Shown here: positions 33,164 through 43,103 of the stretch, piece by piece
Position numbering within the stretch: the first letter of the stretch is position 1
Layout: every line of letters starts with the position of its first letter
Assembly (NCBI RefSeq): GCF_017491605.1
Contig: NZ_JAFGYY010000004.1
Location: forward strand, 97,916 to 161,915
From: Pseudomonas sp. 30_B
GTDB lineage: Bacteria > Pseudomonadota > Gammaproteobacteria > Pseudomonadales > Pseudomonadaceae
DNA length: 64,000 bases
Direction: 5' to 3'
Program-made: the position numbers and the translations under genes
Notes under the pieces: model-generated
The model's database searches: none
The model's input: the letters and a program-made list of their open reading frames with translations, nothing else
What the model was told of the DNA's origin: nothing

Positions 33164-34045
33164 TCAGCCCGTGTTGCCGGTGCGCCGCAGATAGCCGATG
33201 ACATCAGGCGCACCCGCCTCCCGCAAGCCCTGGCCGAAGGTGTCGGACTGCGGATGATCCTTGGGCAGTAGCAGGCTTTCCGGGGTTTCCGTATTGAACA
33301 GGCCGAAGCGGGCATAGGGCATGCCGGTTTCCAGCAGCAGCCCCATGAACGCCGGGTCGCTCCAGGCCTGCGCCGGCATCGCCAGCATGTGGAAGTCGCG
33401 ATCCAGTTCGTCCAGTACCGCCGTGCGCAGCTCGAAGCTCTGAATGATCGCCGGCAGGCTGATCTCCAGTCCGCGCCGCCGGGCATAGACCACCGCGCTG
33501 GCCATCTCGTAGGCGTGATTGTCGTCATTCCAGAACAGCCGCTTGCCATGCCAGCTGGCGCGTCGCAGCTGCAAGGCAGCCCGGCGTTCGAAGCCCGGCA
33601 GCGCCTGGCCGAGCACCCGGGTGAAGTCGTTGTAGCTGATGATCCGCACCTTGCGGCCATTGTCGCTGTGCGCCAGTTCCTCCAATGTTGCCAGCGGGCT
33701 GTCCTGCAGGCCTCGCTGGCACAGGCCGTCGAGCGAGCGCAGGTCGAGGGACGGCTGCTCGTCGCTGTGGCTGCCGACCAGGCGCTTGAGCACGGCGTGA
33801 ATGCGCGCCTTGTCTTCCTGCACCGGTCCGGAGAGGGCGCCGCGTGGCAGGTCGATCAGACGGTGCAGCGGTGTTCCGGACTGCCAGCCGATGCCGCTGG
33901 CGCAGGCTTCGAGGGTCTTGAACGGCAGGGACAGGGTGCGGCTGCGTTGTGCAAGGTTATGGGCATCGGCGCCACCAAGCCCCAGGCGCTGGGCGAGGGA
34001 GGCCAGGCGGCTGCTCATGCTGCGGTGGCGAGGCGGCTGACTCAT
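33164..34045 (-). CDS. Conserved hypothetical protein, 293 residues
   Basis: This is a soluble protein without signal peptide or membrane segments. The N-terminus is basic; the centre has KVRIISYNDFTRVLGQALPGFERRAALQLRRASWHGKRLFWNDDNHAYEMASAVVYARRRGLEI, followed by a region ending in YLRRTGNTG. I do not recognise a family; HDOD and phospholipase-like folds were considered and not supported. It ends 11 bases from the convergent XRE gene and is divergent from the DUF2835 gene. Confidence 0.7.
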   Translation of the reverse strand: MSQPPRHRSMSSRLASLAQRLGLGGADAHNLAQRSRTLSLPFKTLEACASGIGWQSGTPLHRLIDLPRGALSGPVQEDKARIHAVLKRLVGSHSDEQPSLDLRSLDGLCQRGLQDSPLATLEELAHSDNGRKVRIISYNDFTRVLGQALPGFERRAALQLRRASWHGKRLFWNDDNHAYEMASAVVYARRRGLEISLPAIIQSFELRTAVLDELDRDFHMLAMPAQAWSDPAFMGLLLETGMPYARFGLFNTETPESLLLPKDHPQSDTFGQGLREAGAPDVIGYLRRTGNTG

Positions 34046-34194
34046 GTGCGACGCAAGACTCCCGATGGCCGGACGGTCAGTGCAGGAAGCGCCGGAGAGA
34101 ATGCACGGCGAATTGCCCTAAGCATAGAAAACCCTGGCGCTGTTTGGCGCATGCGTTGTGGCAAAATTCTTCCCTTCACTCGGGGGAGGCCTCC

Positions 34195-34416
34195 ATGGCT
34201 TGCGTGGTGCTGGACATCTGCCTGCCTGCGGACAGGTTGCAGGCAGTCTACCGCGGGGACGCCAACCGTGTGCTGGTGACCAGCCGCGGCGGTCGTCGGG
34301 TCAACCTGCCGGCCCATCATCTGCGCCCTTTCATCACGCATGCGGGCGAACAGGGTAGCTTCGAACTGGAGTTCGATGATGCCGGGCGGCTATTGGCGCT
34401 GCGTCGCCTCGCCTGA
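34195..34416 (+). CDS. DUF2835 family small protein
   Basis: This 73-residue protein has the DUF2835 pattern: [43 protein letters not shown], then [27 protein letters not shown] lies about 7 bases before the ATG. The family is small and of unknown function, usually near pyrD in pseudomonads. It ends 53 bases before pyrD and probably shares its transcript. Confidence 0.85.
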   Translation: MACVVLDICLPADRLQAVYRGDANRVLVTSRGGRRVNLPAHHLRPFITHAGEQGSFELEFDDAGRLLALRRLA

Positions 34417-34469
34417 GCGAGGTGCGGCCGGCTATAATAACGCCCCATTTTGCCGACCGATGCCCGACC

Positions 34470-35495
34470 ATGTACAGCCTGGCCCGTGAGCTCCTGTTCA
34501 AGCTATCCCCGGAAACGTCCCACGAATTGTCCATCGACCTGATCGGTGCCGGCGGCCGCCTTGGCCTCAACGGCCTGGTCACCAAGGCCCCGGCGAGCCT
34601 GCCGGTGAAGGTGATGGGCCTGGAGTTCGCCAACCCGGTAGGGCTGGCGGCCGGCCTGGACAAGAACGGCGATGCCATCGACGGCTTCGCGCAACTGGGC
34701 TTCGGTTTCGTCGAGATCGGCACCGTCACTCCGCGCCCCCAGCCGGGCAACCCCAAGCCGCGACTGTTCCGCCTGCCGCAGGCCACCGCGATCATCAACC
34801 GCATGGGCTTCAACAACCATGGCGTCGATCACCTGATCGAGCGGGTCAAGGTGGCTAAGTACCGTGGCGTGCTGGGCATCAACATTGGCAAGAACTTCGA
34901 CACGCCGGTCGAGCGCGCGGTGGACGACTACCTGATCTGCCTGGACAAGGTCTATGCCCACGCCAGCTACGTTACGGTCAATGTCAGCTCGCCCAATACG
35001 CCCGGCCTGCGCAGCCTGCAGTTCGGCGACTCACTCAAGCAATTGCTCGAAGCCCTGCGCCAGCGTCAGGAAGACCTGGCCACGCAGCATGGCCGCCGTG
35101 TGCCGCTGGCGATCAAGATCGCCCCGGACATGAGCGACGAGGAAACCGCCATGGTTGCCGCTGCGCTGATCGAATCGGGCATGGACGCGGTGATTGCCAC
35201 CAACACCACGCTGGGCCGTGAAGGTGTGGAGAACCTGCCGTTCGGCAATGAGGCGGGCGGCCTGTCCGGTGCGCCGGTGCGCGAGAAGAGCACCCACATC
35301 GTCAAGGTGCTGGCCGGTGAGCTGGGCGGGCGCCTGCCGATCATCGCCGCAGGCGGAATCACCGAGGGTATCCATGCGGCGGAGAAGATCGCCGCCGGTG
35401 CCAGCCTCGTGCAGATCTATTCGGGCTTCATCTACAAGGGCCCCGCGCTGATCCGTGAGGCGGTGGATGCCATCGCTGCGGCCAAGCGGGGCTGA
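34470..35495 (+). CDS. pyrD: Dihydroorotate dehydrogenase (quinone), class 2
   Basis: This 341-residue class 2 enzyme has an N-terminal membrane-associating helix ([22 protein letters not shown]), the FMN-binding core with [15 protein letters not shown] and [10 protein letters not shown], the catalytic-loop region [15 protein letters not shown] (class 2 uses the Ser here), and the phosphate-binding IIAAGGI at the end. It oxidises dihydroorotate to orotate, passing electrons to ubiquinone. An in-frame ATG at 34422 is not preferred because the family begins at MYSLAR. Confidence 0.97.
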   Translation: MYSLARELLFKLSPETSHELSIDLIGAGGRLGLNGLVTKAPASLPVKVMGLEFANPVGLAAGLDKNGDAIDGFAQLGFGFVEIGTVTPRPQPGNPKPRLFRLPQATAIINRMGFNNHGVDHLIERVKVAKYRGVLGINIGKNFDTPVERAVDDYLICLDKVYAHASYVTVNVSSPNTPGLRSLQFGDSLKQLLEALRQRQEDLATQHGRRVPLAIKIAPDMSDEETAMVAAALIESGMDAVIATNTTLGREGVENLPFGNEAGGLSGAPVREKSTHIVKVLAGELGGRLPIIAAGGITEGIHAAEKIAAGASLVQIYSGFIYKGPALIREAVDAIAAAKRG

Positions 35496-35512
35496 GCAGT
35501 AGCAGGGAAATA

Positions 35513-35540
35513 AAAAGGGCTCCTTTTCGGAGCCCTTGGG
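35513..35540 (-). terminator. Terminator serving rmf (and pyrD)
   Basis: Arms AAGGGCTCC (35515-35523) and GGAGCCCTT (35529-35537) flank TTTTC. Read on the minus strand, a TTTTTA tract follows the stem, so it fits the end of rmf. On the plus strand the T tract after the stem is only TT, so for pyrD it is weaker. Confidence 0.75.
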
Positions 35541-35598
35541 CTTGCGCCCTTTTCCGCCCGGATGGGGCGGCTTGGGGAAGTCGGTGTGGTCCGTCGAT

Positions 35599-35817
35599 TC
35601 AGCCGGTCGCGTGCTGCATCTGGTTCAGACGTTGAATACCGGCGGTGCCGGTCAAACCATCCCAGTTGTCGCCACGGCCCTCACGCCAGCCATTGAGCCA
35701 GGATTGCCGGGCAGTGGGATGAGTAAACGGACAGAGGTCGCGAGATTTTCCAGTAATGCCGTGCTGATAACCGCGCAAAAAGGCTCTTTCCAACGGATCA
35801 CGCTTAAGTCTTCTCAT
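35599..35817 (-). CDS. rmf: Ribosome modulation factor
   Basis: This 72-residue basic protein is a clear RMF: MRRLKRDPLERAFLRGYQHGITGKSRDLCPF, followed by ARQSWLNGWREGRGD. RMF helps pair 70S ribosomes into inactive 100S dimers in stationary phase. It is transcribed divergently from rlmKL, as in P. aeruginosa, from the AT-rich region upstream. The C-terminus is longer than the E. coli protein, which is normal for pseudomonads. Confidence 0.96.
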   Translation of the reverse strand: MRRLKRDPLERAFLRGYQHGITGKSRDLCPFTHPTARQSWLNGWREGRGDNWDGLTGTAGIQRLNQMQHATG

Positions 35818-36302
35818 AGGGTGTTGCCCTCACTTGTTGACTGTTATGTCCCGTTGGCCCCCCCTGGGAGGCCGGGCGGAAAATTCCGCCAATGGGGCGC
35901 ATTGCCGGCGTGACACGCCCCGCCCGTCATCGTTGCGATAACGGATTAAGCTGAGTTCTAACCAATGCCTTGGGGCCTGTGAACGACCAATTTGTCATAA
36001 AGACTTAACGCTTATGGAATCAAGCCATAAGAGTTGGCCCGGTTTGGAAGTGCCATCATCGCGTAACCCACCAGGGGCGCGGGGTTGTACCGGGTCAAGG
36101 AGAAAGTGTGTCTAATTGCGACTTTCTCTCATTCCGACGAGTGGGCCGGTGAGATGCGACTCGAGGTCGCAGACGGATTGAACTTCCGTCCCGGAGAATG
36201 AACACCGATTGCTGTTCGCGGAAAACCAAGCGCGCGGATGGCCGACGAGGCTCCCTGGTGGAGCTTCCTGAAAAAGAAAGGGCGCGGCCCGGGAAGATTG
36301 AC
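35818..36302. promoter_or_regulatory. Divergent rmf / rlmKL regulatory region
   Basis: This is a gene-free 485 bases. The middle is AT-rich and suited to a stationary-phase rmf promoter, but I could not define boxes. The rlmKL leader contains GAGAAAGT-N13-ACTTTCTC (36100-36107/36121-36128) and GCGAC-N5-GTCGC (near 36155). The frame of rlmKL stays open back to 36198, but the ATG at 36303 matches the family start. Confidence 0.4.
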
Positions 36303-38486
36303 ATGGCGGAACACTACGAACTTTTCCTCACCTGCCCCAAGGGGCTCGATGGCCTGTTGCTGGACGAAGCCCAGGCGCTGGGCCTCGAGGAGGCGCGCGC
36401 GCAGGTGTCGGCGGTGCGCGGGCAGGGCGACCTGGAGACGGCCTATCGCCTGTGCCTGTGGTCGCGCCTGGCGAACCGGGTGTTGCTGGTGCTTTCGCGC
36501 TTCCCGGTGAACAACGCCGAAGACCTTTACATGGGCGTCAATGCCGTTCAATGGAGCGATCACCTGGACGCAGGCGGCAGCCTGGCGGTGGAATTCAGCG
36601 GCAAGGGCTCGGGCATCGACAACACCCACTTCGGCGCACTGAAGGTGAAGGACGCCATCGTCGACAACCTTCGCGCCGAGTTCGGCAAGCGCCCGACCGT
36701 GGACAAGGTCAACCCGGACATCCGCGTGCACCTGCACCTTGATCGTGGCCAGGCCGTGCTGTCCCTGGACCTCTCCGGCCACAGCCTGCACCAGCGCGGT
36801 TACCGCCTGCAGCAGGGCGCCGCGCCGCTGAAGGAAAACCTCGCCGCTGCCGTGCTGATCCGCGCCGGTTGGCCAAAGATCGCCGCTGAAGGCGGTGCAC
36901 TGTCCGACCCCATGTGCGGTGTCGGTACTTTCCTGATCGAGGCCGGCCTGATCGCCGCCGACATTGCGCCGAACCTCAAGCGCGAGCGCTGGGGTTTCAG
37001 CAACTGGCTGGGCCATGTGCCGGCCATCTGGAAGAAGCTGGTCGAAGAAGCCCAGCGCCGGGCTGACGTCGGCCTGTCGAAGACCCCGTCGTGGATTCGC
37101 GGCTACGAGGCCGACCCGCGGCTGATCCAGCCCGCGCGCAACAACATCGAACGTTCCGGGCTGGCCGAGTGGGTGAAGATCTACCAGGGCGAACTGGCCA
37201 CCTTCGAGCCGCGTCCGGACAAGGGCCAGAAGGGCCTGATCATCTGCAACCCGCCCTACGGCGAGCGCCTGGGTGACGAAGCCAGCCTGCTGTACCTCTA
37301 CCAGCACCTGGGCGAACGTCTGCGCCAGAGCTGCCTGGGCTGGAGCGCCGGCGTCTTCACCGGTGCGCCGGAGCTGGGCAAGCGCATGGGTATCCGCAGT
37401 CACAAGCAATACGCCTTCTTCAACGGCGCGCTGCCCTGCAAACTGATCATGCTCGACGTGGAGCCGCGCCAGTTCGTGACCGGCGATCGCGGTGAGCGCA
37501 GCGAGTCGGCGCCGACCCAGGGCGCTGCGGTAATCGAGCAGGCACGCCTGAGCGAAGGCGGGCAGATGTTCGCCAACCGCCTGCAGAAGAATCTCAAGGC
37601 GCTGGGCAAGTGGGCGCGCAAGGAAAAGATCGAATGCTACCGGGTGTATGACGCCGACATGCCCGAGTACGCTCTGGCCGTGGACCTATACCGCGACTGG
37701 GCGCACGTGCAGGAGTACGCCGCACCCAAGTCCATCGATCCGGAGAAGGCCCAGATCCGTCTGCTCGACGCGCTGGCCGCCCTGCCGCAGACGCTGGGGA
37801 TTCCCACCGAGCGCATCGTCATCAAGCGCCGTGAACGCCAGACCGGCAAGAAGCAGTACGAGCGGCAGAACGCCGAAGGCCGCTTCATGGAAGTGGAAGA
37901 GGGCGGCGTAAAACTGCTGGTCAACCTGACCGACTACCTCGATACCGGCCTGTTCCTCGACCATCGCCCGATGCGCTTGCGCATCCAGCGCGAGGCCGCA
38001 GGCAAGCGCTTCCTCAACCTGTTCTGCTACACCGCCACGGCCACCGTGCATGCGGCCAAGGGCGATGCGCGCAGTACCACCAGCGTCGACCTGTCGAAAA
38101 CCTATCTCGACTGGGCGCGGCGCAATCTGTCGCTCAATGGTTTCTCCGACAAGCAGCGCCTGGTGCAGAGCGATGTGATGGAGTGGCTGCGCGAAGATCG
38201 CGGCGAGTACGACCTGGTGTTCATCGACCCGCCGACCTTCTCCAACTCCAAGCGCATGGAAGGTGTGTTCGACGTGCAGCGTGACCATGTCGAGCTGCTC
38301 GACCTGGCCATGGCGCGTCTGGCCAAGGGTGGGGTGCTGTACTTCTCCAACAACTTCCGCAAGTTCGAGCTGGACGAAGGGCTGGCCGCGCGTTACCAGG
38401 TCGAGGAAATCAGTGCCCAGACGCTGGACCAGGACTTCGCCCGCAACAGCAGGATCCACCGCGCCTGGCGCATTACCGTGCGCTGA
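36303..38486 (+). CDS. rlmL: Bifunctional 23S rRNA methyltransferase RlmKL
   Basis: This 727-residue fusion of two methyltransferases has an N-terminal THUMP domain, then the RlmL part with DPMCGVGTFLIEAGL and the catalytic NPPYGERLGDE motif (m2G2445). The C-terminal RlmK part has LNLFCYTATATVHAAKGDA and the motif IDPPTFSNSKRM (m7G2069). It modifies 23S rRNA during 50S assembly. ATG 36303 is chosen because family members begin MAxHYELFLTCPKGL. It is a stand-alone gene. Confidence 0.95.
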   Translation: MAEHYELFLTCPKGLDGLLLDEAQALGLEEARAQVSAVRGQGDLETAYRLCLWSRLANRVLLVLSRFPVNNAEDLYMGVNAVQWSDHLDAGGSLAVEFSGKGSGIDNTHFGALKVKDAIVDNLRAEFGKRPTVDKVNPDIRVHLHLDRGQAVLSLDLSGHSLHQRGYRLQQGAAPLKENLAAAVLIRAGWPKIAAEGGALSDPMCGVGTFLIEAGLIAADIAPNLKRERWGFSNWLGHVPAIWKKLVEEAQRRADVGLSKTPSWIRGYEADPRLIQPARNNIERSGLAEWVKIYQGELATFEPRPDKGQKGLIICNPPYGERLGDEASLLYLYQHLGERLRQSCLGWSAGVFTGAPELGKRMGIRSHKQYAFFNGALPCKLIMLDVEPRQFVTGDRGERSESAPTQGAAVIEQARLSEGGQMFANRLQKNLKALGKWARKEKIECYRVYDADMPEYALAVDLYRDWAHVQEYAAPKSIDPEKAQIRLLDALAALPQTLGIPTERIVIKRRERQTGKKQYERQNAEGRFMEVEEGGVKLLVNLTDYLDTGLFLDHRPMRLRIQREAAGKRFLNLFCYTATATVHAAKGDARSTTSVDLSKTYLDWARRNLSLNGFSDKQRLVQSDVMEWLREDRGEYDLVFIDPPTFSNSKRMEGVFDVQRDHVELLDLAMARLAKGGVLYFSNNFRKFELDEGLAARYQVEEISAQTLDQDFARNSRIHRAWRITVR

Positions 38487-38599
38487 TGCCAACTGGCGCA
38501 CGGCCTTGCCGGCCGTGCGTCGAGTGGTTTCTGGGCAATCTGCCACCATCTGCTATAAGAACTGGGTACCCTGTCCGCAGCCCTGACGCGGGAGTCCCC

Positions 38600-41014
38600 A
38601 TGACTCAGTTGCCGGCCTATGAGCAATTGCCCGCCGCTCAGGGAATCGTTCGCCAAAAGAAGGCGTTACGCGCAGCCGGCCTGGTGCTCGCCGCGGGGGT
38701 TCTGCTGACCGGGTTGTTGGGCTGGAATGTCTGGCGCAACGCACGCACGGCCCTGGAGCAGCAGTTCGCCCTGGCGGCCAACGAGCGGGTCGACCGGGTG
38801 CGCGAGCGGCTGTTGTTGCAGCGCAGCGAGCTGGAGTCCATCCAGCGCTTCTTCGAGAACTCCAACGATGTATCGCGCGAGGAGTTCGAGCGTTTCGTCG
38901 GCCCCTTGCTGGGAGACGCCCTGGGATACGCCTGGCTGCCCAGGGTCGAGCAGGCTGAGCGAGCGACCTTCGAAGCGCAGGTCCAGGCGTCCGGAATGCT
39001 CGACTATCTGATCCACGATCTCGACCCGCAGAACCATCCGGTTCCCGCGCAAGCGCGTGAGCGCTACTTCCCCGTGCTGTACGGGGCCTCCGAATATCTG
39101 CAGGAGTTGCCGCTGGGGCTCGACCTGAGTTCCACCCTGCCGGGGCGCGACCTGACACAGCGGGTGCTCATCAGCCGGCAGTTGACTGCGTCGATGCCGG
39201 TGGTCCTGCCCGGTGCGCCGGCGGAGGATGCGGCCGGTGTCCTGCTGGCCGCGCCATTCTACCGGGGCAGCGTGACGACCAGCCCTGGGGAGGAAAGCCT
39301 GGGCGGCCTGCAAGGCATGCTGGTTGCCGCGATCAGCTACCGCCTGCTGATCGAGCAGGGCATGGATGTGGACAGCCTGGCGCAACTGGCGATCACGCTG
39401 CGCGATAGCGCCGAGCCGGGGGCGGACCTGCCGATGTACCGCAGTGCGGTGTCGGCCGCGCAGGGTTCCGGTCTGGTGGCGGAGCGGCACCTGGATTTCG
39501 CCGGGCGCGACTACCTCGTCCGTATCGAGCCTTCCCGCGACTTTCTGCAGCGCAACGAGGGACATCCGCAGCTGTGGGTGGTGTTGGGCGGGTTATTGAC
39601 CTCATTGCTGCTGGCCGGTTACGTGCTGGCGCTGCTGGGGCAGCGCCAGCGGGCGCTGCAACTGGTGGAGGAACGCACCGCCGAACTGCGTGCCAACCAG
39701 CTGGAGCTGCAGGAGAACCAGGCTCGCCTGCATTTCGCCATGGACAGTGCCGGGCACGGCGTGTGGGACTGGAACGTCGACCTGGGCAAGGTGTTCTATT
39801 CCCACGCCTGGAAGGCCATGCTGGGGTTCCGCGATGCGGAGATCGGCGCGGGCCCCGAGGAGTGCACGCGCCGGATTCATCCCGATGATCAGGTCGCGCG
39901 CAACGAGGCGTTGCAGCGGCACCTGCGTGGCGAGTCCTCTCTGTACCAGAGTGAGCATCGCCTGCGCTGCAAGAGTGGCCGCTGGTTATGGGTGCTGGAC
40001 CGGGGGCAGGTGGTAGAGCGGGGCAGCGATGGCGCGGCGCGGCGCATGATCGGCACGCAGACCGATATCAGCTCGCGCAAGGCGGTGGAACTGGAACTGG
40101 GCGAGGTCAACAGTCGCCTGCATGGACTGCTCGATGCGGCGACACAGGTGGCCATCGTGTCCACCGATCTGCGGGGTTATGTCCGCAGCTTCAACGTCGG
40201 CGCCGAACGCCTTTTCGGCTACAGCGCGCGGGAGGTGCTGGGCCGGCCAGTGCCGGAGAGTATCTTCGTCAAGGAGGAGATCCGCCGCCGCGCGCATGAC
40301 CTGTCTATCGTGCTCGGGCGTGAGATCCGGGGATTCGAGGTGGTCGGTGCGCTGGTCGGCGAAGGGCATGAGGAGTACGAGTGGACCTGCATTCGCCGCG
40401 ACGGTCGGCAGCTGAAGATCAATCTGATCATCACCGGCGTGCGGGATTCGTCGGGCGTGATGACCGGTTATCTGGGCATCGCCACCGACATCACCCGACG
40501 CAAGGAGGCGGAGCTGGAGTTACGGCGGCTTTCGGTGACCGACGCGCTGACCGGGGTGCACAACCGGCGCTACTTCAAGGAGCAGCTGGAGCTGAGCATG
40601 GCGCGCTGCTCGCGCAGCGGCGAGCCGTTGTCGCTGGTGATGTTCGACGTCGATCACTTCAAGAGCATCAATGATCGTTTCGGCCATGAGGCGGGTGACA
40701 CGGTGCTGGTCACGTTGTGCCAGCGGGTTGCCCAGCGCTTGCGCAAGGCCGATGTGTTTTGCCGCGTCGGAGGAGAAGAGCTGGTGGTGCTGTGCCCGGG
40801 CAGCTCGGTGGAGCAGGCCATGCAACTGGCCGAAGCGCTGTGGCAGGCACTGCGCAGTCAGCCCATGGAGGGGGTTGGCGTGGTGACCGCGAGCTTCGGG
40901 GTGGCTGCCTGGCGCCTCGGCGAAACGGCCGACGATCTGATGTGCAGGGTGGATCGGGCGGTTTACCGGGCAAAGCGTCTGGGGCGGGATCGCCTGGAGT
41001 GTGCGGAGGAATGA
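38600..41014 (+). CDS. CHASE-PAS-PAS-GGDEF diguanylate cyclase
   Basis: This 804-residue inner-membrane sensor has a TM helix near 25-45 and a CHASE periplasmic domain (RVRERLLLQRSELESIQRFFENS, then LGYAWLPRVEQAER). A second TM lies at about 325-345, and two PAS domains with PAC motifs (RRMIGTQTDISSRK, TGYLGIATDITRRK) follow. The C-terminal GGDEF domain has an intact GGEEL active site at 724-728 and an RxxD inhibitory site (RKAD, 715-718) five residues upstream. It should make c-di-GMP with product inhibition. It is followed by a GC-rich terminator. Confidence 0.93.
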   Translation: MTQLPAYEQLPAAQGIVRQKKALRAAGLVLAAGVLLTGLLGWNVWRNARTALEQQFALAANERVDRVRERLLLQRSELESIQRFFENSNDVSREEFERFVGPLLGDALGYAWLPRVEQAERATFEAQVQASGMLDYLIHDLDPQNHPVPAQARERYFPVLYGASEYLQELPLGLDLSSTLPGRDLTQRVLISRQLTASMPVVLPGAPAEDAAGVLLAAPFYRGSVTTSPGEESLGGLQGMLVAAISYRLLIEQGMDVDSLAQLAITLRDSAEPGADLPMYRSAVSAAQGSGLVAERHLDFAGRDYLVRIEPSRDFLQRNEGHPQLWVVLGGLLTSLLLAGYVLALLGQRQRALQLVEERTAELRANQLELQENQARLHFAMDSAGHGVWDWNVDLGKVFYSHAWKAMLGFRDAEIGAGPEECTRRIHPDDQVARNEALQRHLRGESSLYQSEHRLRCKSGRWLWVLDRGQVVERGSDGAARRMIGTQTDISSRKAVELELGEVNSRLHGLLDAATQVAIVSTDLRGYVRSFNVGAERLFGYSAREVLGRPVPESIFVKEEIRRRAHDLSIVLGREIRGFEVVGALVGEGHEEYEWTCIRRDGRQLKINLIITGVRDSSGVMTGYLGIATDITRRKEAELELRRLSVTDALTGVHNRRYFKEQLELSMARCSRSGEPLSLVMFDVDHFKSINDRFGHEAGDTVLVTLCQRVAQRLRKADVFCRVGGEELVVLCPGSSVEQAMQLAEALWQALRSQPMEGVGVVTASFGVAAWRLGETADDLMCRVDRAVYRAKRLGRDRLECAEE

Positions 41015-41043
41015 GGGCCCCGGCCGGTGCCGGGGCCCTTGTT
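41015..41043. terminator. Bidirectional terminator between GGDEF gene and dacB
   Basis: Arms GGGCCCCGGC and GCCGGGGCCC around CGGT are followed by TTGTT on the plus strand. It lies between convergent genes. Confidence 0.8.
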
Positions 41044-41045
41044 CA

Positions 41046-42491
41046 TCATTCGCCGGCGCGCTTGGTGGTGCTGTAGAGGTCCAGCAGTACCTGGTCGAGG
41101 ATGGAGGACGCCCCCCACGGCCGATTGCTGTTGAGGATCGCCACCACCACCCAAGTGCGGCCGTTGGCGTCGCGGCTGAAGCCCGCCAACGCGCGTACGG
41201 TGTTCAGGGTGCCGGTCTTGACGTGCGCCTCGCCGGCCATCGGTGTGCCGCGCAGGCGTTTGCGCATGGTGCCGTCCTTCGCCACGATCGGCAGCGAGGA
41301 GATGTATTCGGCGGCGTACGGGCTGTGCCAGGCGGCTTGCAGCATCGCGGCCATCTCGCGGGCGCTGACGCGCTCGTCGCGCGACAGGCCGGAGCCGTTC
41401 TCCATCACCAGGTGAGTGGCGGTGATGCCCTTGCGCGCCAGCCATTGGCGAATCACGCGTTGTGCGGCCTGGGCGTCATCGGCGTCGGCGCCGTTGCGGA
41501 ATCGCGCGCCCAGGGACAGGAACAGCTGACGCGCCATGGTGTTGTTGCTGTACTTGTTGATGTCGCGGATGACTTCCACCACGTCCGGCGAGTCCGCGCG
41601 GGCAACCAGCTTGGCGCCTTTCGGCACGCTGCCTTCGCGATCCTTGCCCATGATGGTGCCGCCCAGTTCCTGCCAGATGCCTCGAACGGCGCCGGCGGTA
41701 TATCCCGGATGATCGAGCAGCGACATGTAGGTCTGCGCGCTGCAGCCCTGCGGGATCTGGCCGGTCGCTACCAGCGAGGTGCCGTCGAACTGGGTGACGG
41801 GATTGAAGCGCAGTTTCGGCCATGCGGGGCAGGGCGCGGCCTTGCTGACCTGGATCTGGTTGTCGATACGCACGTTGGCCAGTGGCGGGTCCATCAGCAC
41901 GCTGGCCTTGCCTCCGTCGGAGCGCACCACTAAACGCACGCTCTTGAGGTTGACCAGCAGCGAGTCGGGGCCGACCAGGAAGGGCTTGTTGTCGTCGCCG
42001 CCGTCGTCGTTGAACACCGGCAGCTGCGGAATGTTGAAGTAGCTGCGGTCCAGCACCAGATCACCGGTGACCTTGCTGACGCCATTGGCGCGCAGGTCGC
42101 GCATAAGCAGCCAGAGCTTCTCCATGTTCAGCTTGGGATCGCCACCCCCCTTGAGGTAGAGGTTGCCGTTGAGCACGCCATCCTTGAGCTGGCCGTCGGT
42201 GTAGAACTCGGTCTGCCACTGGTAGGTGGGGCCGAGCATCTCCAGAGCGGCGTAGGTGGTGAACAGCTTCATGGTCGACGCCGGGTTCACCGAGACGTCG
42301 GCATTGAAATAGGTGGCGTTGCCGGGACCCTCGAGGGGAATCATCACCAGCGACAGGGCGTCATTGGTCAGTTTGCTGGCCTTCAGGGCCTTTTCGACGC
42401 GATCGGGCAGGGTGGTGTTGATCTGGGCCAGGGCTGGCACGGTAAAGGGCAACAATGTGGCGAAGGCGAGAACACGCAGCGATTTGAACAT
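41046..42491 (-). CDS. dacB: D-alanyl-D-alanine carboxypeptidase/endopeptidase, PBP4 type
   Basis: This 481-residue protein has a signal peptide (MFKSLRVLAFATLLPFTVPALAQ). Penicillin-binding motifs are SxxK at Ser72-Lys75 (NPASTMKLF), a Ser-containing second motif in ENGSGLSRDERVS, and the KTG motif (HVKTGTLNTVRALAG). It trims or cuts peptidoglycan cross-links in the periplasm; inactivation of PBP4 in P. aeruginosa raises AmpC beta-lactamase. ATG 42491 is preferred over in-frame starts further upstream because it begins the signal peptide. It is divergent from yggL. Confidence 0.93.
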   Translation of the reverse strand: MFKSLRVLAFATLLPFTVPALAQINTTLPDRVEKALKASKLTNDALSLVMIPLEGPGNATYFNADVSVNPASTMKLFTTYAALEMLGPTYQWQTEFYTDGQLKDGVLNGNLYLKGGGDPKLNMEKLWLLMRDLRANGVSKVTGDLVLDRSYFNIPQLPVFNDDGGDDNKPFLVGPDSLLVNLKSVRLVVRSDGGKASVLMDPPLANVRIDNQIQVSKAAPCPAWPKLRFNPVTQFDGTSLVATGQIPQGCSAQTYMSLLDHPGYTAGAVRGIWQELGGTIMGKDREGSVPKGAKLVARADSPDVVEVIRDINKYSNNTMARQLFLSLGARFRNGADADDAQAAQRVIRQWLARKGITATHLVMENGSGLSRDERVSAREMAAMLQAAWHSPYAAEYISSLPIVAKDGTMRKRLRGTPMAGEAHVKTGTLNTVRALAGFSRDANGRTWVVVAILNSNRPWGASSILDQVLLDLYSTTKRAGE

Positions 42492-42758
42492 AGGAAAGAT
42501 GACATCCCAGTGGTCGGGCATTGAACTGAAAAATGAAAAGATGAAACGCAACAATACGAATGAACGCTCCTTGTTCCCCCGGAGCTGCCGACATTATGCC
42601 GCAAGCCGCCGCGTGTTGCGCTGGGCAACGCATGCCAGTTGTCATGGGCGAGGGCGGTGGAGCTGTTAAAGTTGTGGATGACCTGTCCGGATCGCGCCGG
42701 ACAGTTGGAATAATCACGATGAGGTCGAATTGTCGCCTTGTCCGCCGGAGATTGTCAG

Positions 42759-43103
42759 ATGGCCACCCATCGTTCCCGTCGTTTGCGCAAGAAGTTGTGT
42801 GTCGATGAATTCCAGGAGTTGGGGTTCGAGTTGAGCTTCCAATACAGGGAAGGGGTAGATGAAGCGGCGATCGCCGCGTTCATGAAGCGCTTCGCGGCCG
42901 AGGCGGTGGAGCCCAATGACCTGGTATACGGCGGGTGCGACGAGTACGGTTTCATCTGCCTGGCGCACCGTGGCTCGGTCAGTGAGGAGCAGCGCGCCAT
43001 CGTCGACGGATGGCTCAAGCAGCAGTCGGAACTCGCCGGTTTCACGGCGGGGCCGCTGATGGATGCCTGGTATCCGGATCAGCCCATCAACGCCAGGGTG
43101 TAG
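42759..43103 (+). CDS. yggL: YggL family 50S-associated protein (DUF469)
   Basis: This 114-residue protein starts MATHRSRRLRKKLCVDEFQELGFELSF, the usual YggL N-terminus. The family (DUF469) was found associated with the large ribosomal subunit in E. coli. CGGAG lies 9 bases before ATG 42759, so this start is preferred over the ATG at 42738. It is followed by 940 bases without a gene. Confidence 0.9.
   Translation: MATHRSRRLRKKLCVDEFQELGFELSFQYREGVDEAAIAAFMKRFAAEAVEPNDLVYGGCDEYGFICLAHRGSVSEEQRAIVDGWLKQQSELAGFTAGPLMDAWYPDQPINARV

Noticed and set aside
33164..34045. HDOD signalling domain in the 293-residue protein
   Set aside because: The characteristic HDOD helices and His/Asp patterns could not be aligned; left as unknown.
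36198..36302. Longer start for RlmKL
   Set aside because: The extra 35 residues are basic and unlike family members, which begin at MAxHYEL; kept as leader sequence.
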